Below the pieces are notes generated by a model, which was given only the letters and a program-made list of their open reading frames with translations, did not search any database and was not told where the DNA came from. Below are positions 7,247 to 11,281 of a DNA stretch of 11,281 bases, piece by piece. The stretch's first letter is position 1, and each line of letters begins with the position of its first letter. Source of the stretch: an uncultured Clostridia bacterium (GTDB taxonomy: Bacteria; Bacillota; Clostridia; Christensenellales; Aristaeellaceae); the NCBI GenBank assembly GCA_934667105.1, contig CAKULG010000042.1:1-11281 (forward strand), written 5' to 3'. A program made the translations under genes and the position numbers.

Positions 7247-7699
7247 TTATGCCTCGGCGGCGACCACGCGAACGGTCATTTTCGCGCTCACCTCGGGATA
7301 CAGCTTCACCACCACCGCGGCCTCGCCCAGGGCGCGGATGGGCTCGCTCAGATCGATCTTGCGCTTATCCACGGGCGCCTGATACTGCTCCGCCAGCGCC
7401 TCGGCGATTTCCTGGGCGGTAATGGAGCCGTACAGCCGCCCCTGCGCGCCGCACTTGGCCTTCACCGTGATCACCTTGCCCCGCAGCGCCCCCGCCTTCT
7501 TTTCCGCCTCGGCCCGGCGCTCCATCTCCCGCTGGCGCTCCGCCGCCTTCTTGCGCTCGATTTCCTTGGCCGCGCCGGGGGTGGATTCCACCGCCAGCTT
7601 CTTGGGAAACAGGAAATTCCGGGCGTAGCCGTCGCTTACGTTCACAATTTCTTCCTTCTTGCCCGTTCCTTTAACATCCGCCAGCAAAATAACCTTCAT
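7247..7699 (-). CDS. rplI: 50S ribosomal protein L9
   Basis: A 150-residue protein that binds 23S rRNA and helps limit frameshifting. The N-terminal RNA-binding domain has the family signature across 1-36, including the start MKVILLADVKGTGKK and GYARNFLFPKKLA (24-36). The long charged connecting helix is at about 43-72. The C-terminal domain includes GRLYGSIT (87-94) and a terminal strand MTVRVV. Length matches the family. The ATG at 7699 begins one base after the stop of the upstream yybS-like gene. Its AGGAGG ribosome binding site lies inside the last codons of that gene, so translation is probably coupled. Confidence 0.97.
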   Translation of the reverse strand: MKVILLADVKGTGKKEEIVNVSDGYARNFLFPKKLAVESTPGAAKEIERKKAAERQREMERRAEAEKKAGALRGKVITVKAKCGAQGRLYGSITAQEIAEALAEQYQAPVDKRKIDLSEPIRALGEAAVVVKLYPEVSAKMTVRVVAAEA

Positions 7700-7700
7700 T

Positions 7701-8819
7701 TTATTCTTCCTCCTTTGGTTTCCGCGGCTGCCGCAGCCCCCGGATATTGACGATTTGATCGAAAATGCCGATATATAGCAGCAGGCCCAGCGCTTGCAGC
7801 AGCAGCGGCGCCAACACCCGCCAGAAACGCCGGGCGCCCCGGGATTTCTGCATGAAATTCAGCAGGGCCGCCCCCTGCAGGATAAACACGGCGGAAGCCG
7901 CCGCATAAAGGATGGTGCCCGCCAGAACCGCCGCCGGGGCGGAGCCCAGCCGCTCCAGCGCCCAGCCCGCCGCCAGCGCCGCGCCCACCTGCCAGCCAAT
8001 GCCCCGCGGCAAATGCCACAGGCTGAAGGGCGGCATGCCCAGATCGGGAAAATCCGGCTTGCCCTGGGCGGTTTCCGGCGCGCCCTCCGCCCGGAAGGCC
8101 CGGCGCTCCGCCGCCAGAAAGCCGAAGCGCAGCGGCAGCAGCAGGCACAGAACGCCCCCCAGGATGCTCTGGCTCACCATCAGGCCGGGCACCAGCGTGG
8201 ATAGCGCCGAGGAAACCAGCCCCCGCACCGAAAGCAGCATATCCGCCCGGGCGGGCGCGGAAAGCGCATAGCCCCCCAGCGCCGGGCGCACCATGTTTTC
8301 CGAAAGCGCGGCGGGCAAATCAATCAGCCCCGTTTGGTACATTTGCAGCAGCAGCGCGTCCCCCAGCTCCCAGCTCTTCAGGGCGTCGGCCGCCGCCTCG
8401 CCCGCCGCGGCGTACAATTCGCCCCCCGCCCGGCGCTGCAAAAGCAGATAGATCACGCACAGCGCCGCCAGATGGGCCAGAATCTCCGCCGCGCAGGCCT
8501 TGAAAAAGGGAACCCGCAGCCGGATCACCGCCGCAAAAGTCAGCAGAACCAGCCCTGCATACACCGCCGAAAGCAGCGCCCCCTGCGCGCCGTAAAGCCG
8601 GTAAAAGGCGATCACCCCCGCCGCCGCGCCCAGCGCCATGGGCGCAGCGCCGCATACCAGCCCTGCCACGCACAGCGCCATGGGCCACACGAATAGCCCC
8701 AGCAGCGCCGCATATAGCCCCGTCAGCGGTGAAAACGAAAGCAGCGGCAGCGGCAGCGCAACCACGAGCGCCCCGATCACCCCTGCCTTCACCGATCGAA
8801 TCATTGGAAAATCCTTCAT
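7701..8819 (-). CDS. DUF2232 (YybS-like) polytopic membrane protein
   Basis: About 372 residues with multiple hydrophobic segments, among them about 12-28, 33-56, 60-75, 83-100, 112-127, 206-232, 276-290, 297-322 and 334-353. The C-terminal half has DUF2232 features: FILQGAALLNFMQKSRG (312-328), then LGLLLYIGIFDQIVNIRGL (344-362), ending in a charged KPKEEE tail. The biochemical function of YybS is unknown; an S-component-like transporter role has been suggested for some relatives but is not shown here. An ATG at 8843 is possible, but the ATG at 8819 has AAGGAG 6 bases upstream and is preferred. The order yybS-rplI-dnaB matches Bacillus except that gdpP is missing. It is the first gene after a strong promoter. 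Confidence 0.82.
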   Translation of the reverse strand: MKDFPMIRSVKAGVIGALVVALPLPLLSFSPLTGLYAALLGLFVWPMALCVAGLVCGAAPMALGAAAGVIAFYRLYGAQGALLSAVYAGLVLLTFAAVIRLRVPFFKACAAEILAHLAALCVIYLLLQRRAGGELYAAAGEAAADALKSWELGDALLLQMYQTGLIDLPAALSENMVRPALGGYALSAPARADMLLSVRGLVSSALSTLVPGLMVSQSILGGVLCLLLPLRFGFLAAERRAFRAEGAPETAQGKPDFPDLGMPPFSLWHLPRGIGWQVGAALAAGWALERLGSAPAAVLAGTILYAAASAVFILQGAALLNFMQKSRGARRFWRVLAPLLLQALGLLLYIGIFDQIVNIRGLRQPRKPKEEE

Positions 8820-8860
8820 CCGTCGCTCCTTGCAAAAATGCATCTAATTCACCGCATATT

Positions 8861-8889
8861 ATTGTACGTTTTCTTCTTTCTTTTGTCAA
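8861..8889 (-). promoter_or_regulatory. Sigma-A-type promoter for the yybS-rplI-dnaB run
   Basis: On the minus strand TTGACA (8884-8889) is a perfect -35 and TACAAT (8861-8866) a five-of-six -10, with a 17-base spacer of almost pure purines. The region upstream of the -35 is AT-rich, like an UP element. Transcription should begin near 8853, giving a leader of about 34 bases with AAGGAG before the ATG at 8819. Confidence 0.82.
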
Positions 8890-8974
8890 CGCGAAAGAAA
8901 AAAAGAAAAAGCGCAAAAATTAAGCGGGGGGAAAGTGTTCTCTGCCGCCTTCGCCCCGCATTGCCTGAAACATA

Positions 8975-9004
8975 TTGACGTATCCCTTGGGGGCGTGCTA
9001 TAGT
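8975..9004 (+). promoter_or_regulatory. Sigma-A-type promoter for glyA
   Basis: TTGACG (8975-8980) and TATAGT (8999-9004) each match five of six consensus bases with an 18-base spacer. TGC immediately before the -10 gives an extended -10 element. Transcription should begin near 9011, which rules out the GTG at 9003 as the translation start because it lies within the -10 box. Confidence 0.75.
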
Positions 9005-9041
9005 GAAGGAACATTGCGGAAGCGAGGGGGCGTTGTTTTTT

Positions 9042-10277
9042 ATGTGGGAAATTCCGGAAGCGTTAACACGGGACGAGGCGGTGGCTCAGGCGATCGGCCG
9101 GGAGTGCGCCCGGCAGGAAACGCACATCGAGCTGATCGCCTCGGAAAATTTCGTCAGCCCGGCGGTGCTGGCGGCTATGGGCAGCCCCTTAACGAATAAA
9201 TACGCCGAGGGCTATCCCGGCCGGCGGTATTACGGCGGCTGCGATTATGTGGACGAGGTGGAGTGCATCGCCATGGAGCGCGCCTGCCGCCTGTACGGGG
9301 CGGAGCACGCTAACGTGCAGCCCCACAGCGGCTCCCAGGCCAACATGGCGGTGTATTTCGCGCTGCTGGAATACGGCGATTCCGTGCTGGGCATGAGCCT
9401 GCAAAACGGCGGCCATCTCACCCACGGCAGTCCGGTGAATATTTCGGGCAAGTATTTTCATTTTTCCGCCTACGGCATCGATCCCGAAACCGAGCGGCTG
9501 GATTACGAGCAGGTGTTCCGGGCGGCGGAGGCGTGCAAGCCCCGGCTGATCGTGGCGGGGGCCTCGGCCTATCCACGGAGCATTGATTTTGCCAAATTCC
9601 GGGAAATCGCCGACGCGGTGGGCGCGTATCTGATGGTGGATATGGCGCACATTGCGGGGCTGGTGGCGGCGGGGCTGCATCCCTCTCCCGTGCCCTATGC
9701 GGACGTTGTTACCACCACCACCCATAAAACGCTGCGCGGCCCCCGGGGCGGCATGATCCTGTGCCGGGAAAGCCTGGCCAAGGCCATTGACAAGGCGATT
9801 TTTCCCGGCATCCAGGGCGGGCCGCTGGAGCATGTGATCGCCGCCAAGGCCGTCTGCTTCGGCGAGGCCCTGCGCCCCGAATTCCGGGAATATCAGGCCC
9901 AGATCGTGAAAAACGCCAAGGCCCTGGAAAACGCCCTGCGGGAGGGCGGCGTGCGCATGGTTTCGGGCGGCACGGATAATCATTTGCTGCTGCTGGATCT
10001 GTGCGATACCCCCGTGACGGGCAAAACGCTGGAAACGCTGCTGGGCCAGGCCAACATCACCGTGAATAAAAACATGGTGCCCCGGGATCAGCGCAAGCCC
10101 AACGAAACCAGCGGCGTCCGCATCGGCACCCCCGCCGTTACCACCCGGGGCTTTAAGGAGCCGGAAATGCGGCGCATCGCGGGCTGGATCATCCGCATTC
10201 TGCGGGAAGGCGAGGCCGCCGTGCCCGCCGTGCGCCAGGAGGTGGAGGCCCTCACCGCGCAATACCCGCTGTATTAA
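9042..10277 (+). CDS. glyA: Serine hydroxymethyltransferase
   Basis: A 411-residue cytoplasmic PLP enzyme that interconverts serine plus tetrahydrofolate with glycine plus methylene-tetrahydrofolate. Visible hallmarks are ELIASENFVSPAVL (30-43), YAEGYPGRRYYGG (54-66), HSGSQAN (95-101), GGHLTHG (123-129), VDMAHIAGLVAAG (199-211) with Asp200 and His203, TTTTHKT (224-230) with the PLP-binding Lys229, and GVRIGTPAVTTRG (358-370) with substrate-binding Arg360. Length is normal for the bacterial enzyme. A GTG at 9003 would extend it but lies in the -10 box. I chose the ATG at 9042, after a GAGGGGG stretch with a longer than usual gap. The next gene follows 42 bases later and is probably cotranscribed. 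Confidence 0.97.
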   Translation: MWEIPEALTRDEAVAQAIGRECARQETHIELIASENFVSPAVLAAMGSPLTNKYAEGYPGRRYYGGCDYVDEVECIAMERACRLYGAEHANVQPHSGSQANMAVYFALLEYGDSVLGMSLQNGGHLTHGSPVNISGKYFHFSAYGIDPETERLDYEQVFRAAEACKPRLIVAGASAYPRSIDFAKFREIADAVGAYLMVDMAHIAGLVAAGLHPSPVPYADVVTTTTHKTLRGPRGGMILCRESLAKAIDKAIFPGIQGGPLEHVIAAKAVCFGEALRPEFREYQAQIVKNAKALENALREGGVRMVSGGTDNHLLLLDLCDTPVTGKTLETLLGQANITVNKNMVPRDQRKPNETSGVRIGTPAVTTRGFKEPEMRRIAGWIIRILREGEAAVPAVRQEVEALTAQYPLY

Positions 10278-10319
10278 CGACGATAAAAGAGAGATAAAAC
10301 AGAAAGAAGGCATTTTCAA

Positions 10320-11177
10320 ATGAAGGATATTATTCTGCGCGGCGGCGCGCTGCTGGCGCATGTGAACGCCCTGGGGGCGGAATTAAAGGGCGTGGAACGG
10401 GACGGCCTGGAATATCTTTGGCAGGGGGAGGAAAGCACCTATTCCCGCACCAGCCCCACCCTCTTTCCCGTCATCGGCCGTTTTCTCAGCGATACCTACT
10501 ATGTGGGCGACAAGGCGTATCAGATGCCCCTGAACGGCTTCGCCCTCAACAGCAATTTCACCGTTCTGGAGCAGACGGAAAGCAGCGTGGCTTTCGGCCT
10601 TTCCGCCAATGACAAAACGCGGAAAATGTACCCCTTCGAATTCTCGCTGCAAGTGGGCTATTCCCTGGCGGGAAATTGCCTCACCGTGCGCCACGCCGTG
10701 GAAAACCGCGGGGACGCGCCCATGCCCTTCTGCGTGGGCATCCACACCGCCTATCGCTGGCCCCGCCTGGCAGGGGAAACGCCGGAGGATTACTTCCTGA
10801 AATTTGAAAGGCGGGAAACCCTCCGCTCCTTCAATCCCTTTGGCTGGGAGGACGCTTTCCTGGAGGACAGCGATGAAAAGCCCATGACTCACGCCCTTTT
10901 CACCCAGTTCACCCGCAGCCTGCGCCATCCCCAATCCCAATGGCTGGAGCTGGCCAGCCGCAAAAACGCCCACGCCGTGCGCATTCATCGGGGGGATTAT
11001 CCCTATCTCGCCATCTGGACGATGCCCGACCCCGAGGCCGCCTTCGTCTGCCTGGAGCCCTGCACCAGCGTGCATCCCGGCAATCACCCCAGCCTGCATC
11101 TGGAGGACCGGGACGGCGCGCGCCTTCTCGCCCCCGGCGCTCGCGACGAACGAACGATTTGCCTGGAGTTCAGATAA
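10320..11177 (+). CDS. Aldose 1-epimerase family protein (LacX-like)
   Basis: A 285-residue cytoplasmic beta-sandwich protein of the galactose mutarotase-like superfamily, closest in layout to the LacX/YeaD-type short epimerases. The family pattern is visible: SPTLFPVIGRF (45-55), YQMPLNGFALNSNF (67-80), FCVGIHTAYRWP (137-148) with His142 as the likely catalytic acid, and CLEPCTSVHPG (244-254) with Glu246 as the likely catalytic base. The usual HGFAR motif is changed to NGFAL, so the first active-site histidine is Asn72 and the arginine is Leu75. It may act on an unusual sugar or be only a binding protein. The ATG at 10320 has AGAAGG 9 bases upstream, and it follows glyA by 42 bases. Confidence 0.85.
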   Translation: MKDIILRGGALLAHVNALGAELKGVERDGLEYLWQGEESTYSRTSPTLFPVIGRFLSDTYYVGDKAYQMPLNGFALNSNFTVLEQTESSVAFGLSANDKTRKMYPFEFSLQVGYSLAGNCLTVRHAVENRGDAPMPFCVGIHTAYRWPRLAGETPEDYFLKFERRETLRSFNPFGWEDAFLEDSDEKPMTHALFTQFTRSLRHPQSQWLELASRKNAHAVRIHRGDYPYLAIWTMPDPEAAFVCLEPCTSVHPGNHPSLHLEDRDGARLLAPGARDERTICLEFR

Positions 11178-11192
11178 GAAATAATTATTAAG

Positions 11193-11207
11193 CTGGGGGA
11201 AACCCAG
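11193..11207 (+). repeat. Small hairpin overlapping the first terminal palindrome
   Basis: Arms CTGGG (11193-11197) and CCCAG (11203-11207) flank a GGAAA loop. The right arm shares three bases with the first arm of the neighbouring long palindrome, so the two structures are mutually exclusive in RNA. Confidence 0.4.
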
Positions 11208-11236
11208 GGTGTCGAAAAAGGATTTTCGACACCCTG
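11205..11236. repeat. Long palindrome 1 downstream of the epimerase-like gene
   Basis: Perfect 14-bp arms CAGGGTGTCGAAAA (11205-11218) and TTTTCGACACCCTG (11223-11236) flank a 4-base loop AGGA. It lies 27 bases after the stop codon and could block or end transcription in either direction. There is no trailing T-tract, which is not typical of an intrinsic terminator. A dispersed palindromic repeat is the other reading. Confidence 0.8.
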
Positions 11237-11270
11237 TAAATGCAAGTCTGCTAAAGCAGTCTTGCATTTA
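11237..11270. repeat. Long palindrome 2, directly abutting palindrome 1
   Basis: Ten-bp arms TAAATGCAAG (11237-11246) and CTTGCATTTA (11261-11270) continue past one T-T mismatch into a 4-bp stem CTGC/GCAG with loop TAAA. It starts at the base after palindrome 1 ends. Two such palindromes back to back in a non-coding tail look like a mobile or dispersed repeat unit; the window ends 11 bases later, so its full extent is not visible. Confidence 0.75.
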
Positions 11271-11281
11271 GGACATCATTT

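Larger units (their letters stand above)
8820..9041. other. Divergent regulatory region between the yybS-like gene and glyA
   Basis: About 220 bases without a gene. It contains one strong sigma-A-type promoter for each direction and an AT-rich block. Pyrimidine-rich bases (8867-8884) and purine-rich bases (8891-8910) flank the -35 box of the leftward promoter. I saw no riboswitch or T-box architecture upstream of glyA. Confidence 0.8.

Noticed and set aside
8890..8925. Purine-rich tract as a possible leader RNA or riboswitch
   Set aside because: It is low-complexity, has no stable fold or conserved riboswitch core, and is better explained as AT-rich promoter context.
9003..9041. GTG at 9003 as an N-terminal extension of glyA
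   Set aside because: It lies inside the TATAGT -10 box of the glyA promoter, so it would not be transcribed from that promoter. The added residues do not match the SHMT N-terminus.
9393..9428. Unusual loop in GlyA (LQNGGHLTHG instead of the E. coli LAHGGHLTHG)
   Set aside because: The position also varies in other functional SHMTs, including animal enzymes with Asp there, so it does not indicate loss of function.
9189..10361. Long open frame antisense to glyA (390 codons)
   Set aside because: It mirrors glyA, which has complete family motifs. The composition is rich in His, Gly, Gln and Ala, as expected of an antisense shadow in GC-rich DNA.
10383..11267. Long open frame antisense to the epimerase-like gene
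   Set aside because: It starts inside the terminal palindromes and mirrors a recognisable gene; no family motif is visible.

Overview
This is a GC-rich bacterial chromosomal segment with housekeeping content. It carries eleven recognisable protein genes, two well-formed sigma-A-type promoters and several intergenic inverted repeats. There are no rRNA or tRNA genes, CRISPR arrays, transposases or phage genes. Gene content points to Bacillota, probably a GC-rich member of the Clostridia. The indicators are a DUF2232/YybS protein directly before rplI and dnaB, a YlbF-family protein next to mltG, a U32-family protein just after mltG, and strong AGGAGG-type ribosome binding sites. The lineage is an inference from gene content and neighbourhood; nothing here fixes a genus.

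Layout. A divergent intergenic region (8820-9041) splits the window. To its left, nine genes all read on the minus strand. In transcription order they are yybS-like, rplI, dnaB, potA, potB, potC, ylbF-like, mltG and a U32 protein. Most junctions are overlapping or shorter than 60 bases. The exception is the roughly 100-base dnaB-potA gap, which holds GC-rich inverted repeats. To its right, glyA and an aldose 1-epimerase-like gene read on the plus strand. The window ends in two abutting near-perfect palindromes (11205-11270).

How the genes relate. yybS/rplI/dnaB is a translation and replication cluster known from Bacillus, but the c-di-AMP phosphodiesterase gene gdpP, usual between yybS and rplI, is absent. 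potABC encodes the ATPase and two permeases of a polyamine-type ABC importer, but no substrate-binding potD follows. ylbF-mltG-U32 resembles the Bacillus yrrL (mltG)-yrrM-yrrN-yrrO region in shortened form. glyA supplies glycine and one-carbon units.

No undescribed multi-gene system is evident. The observations most worth checking are the terminal tandem palindromes, the missing potD and gdpP, the altered active-site motif in the epimerase-like protein, an identical 36-base stretch shared by potB and potC, and the hairpin-rich potA leader.
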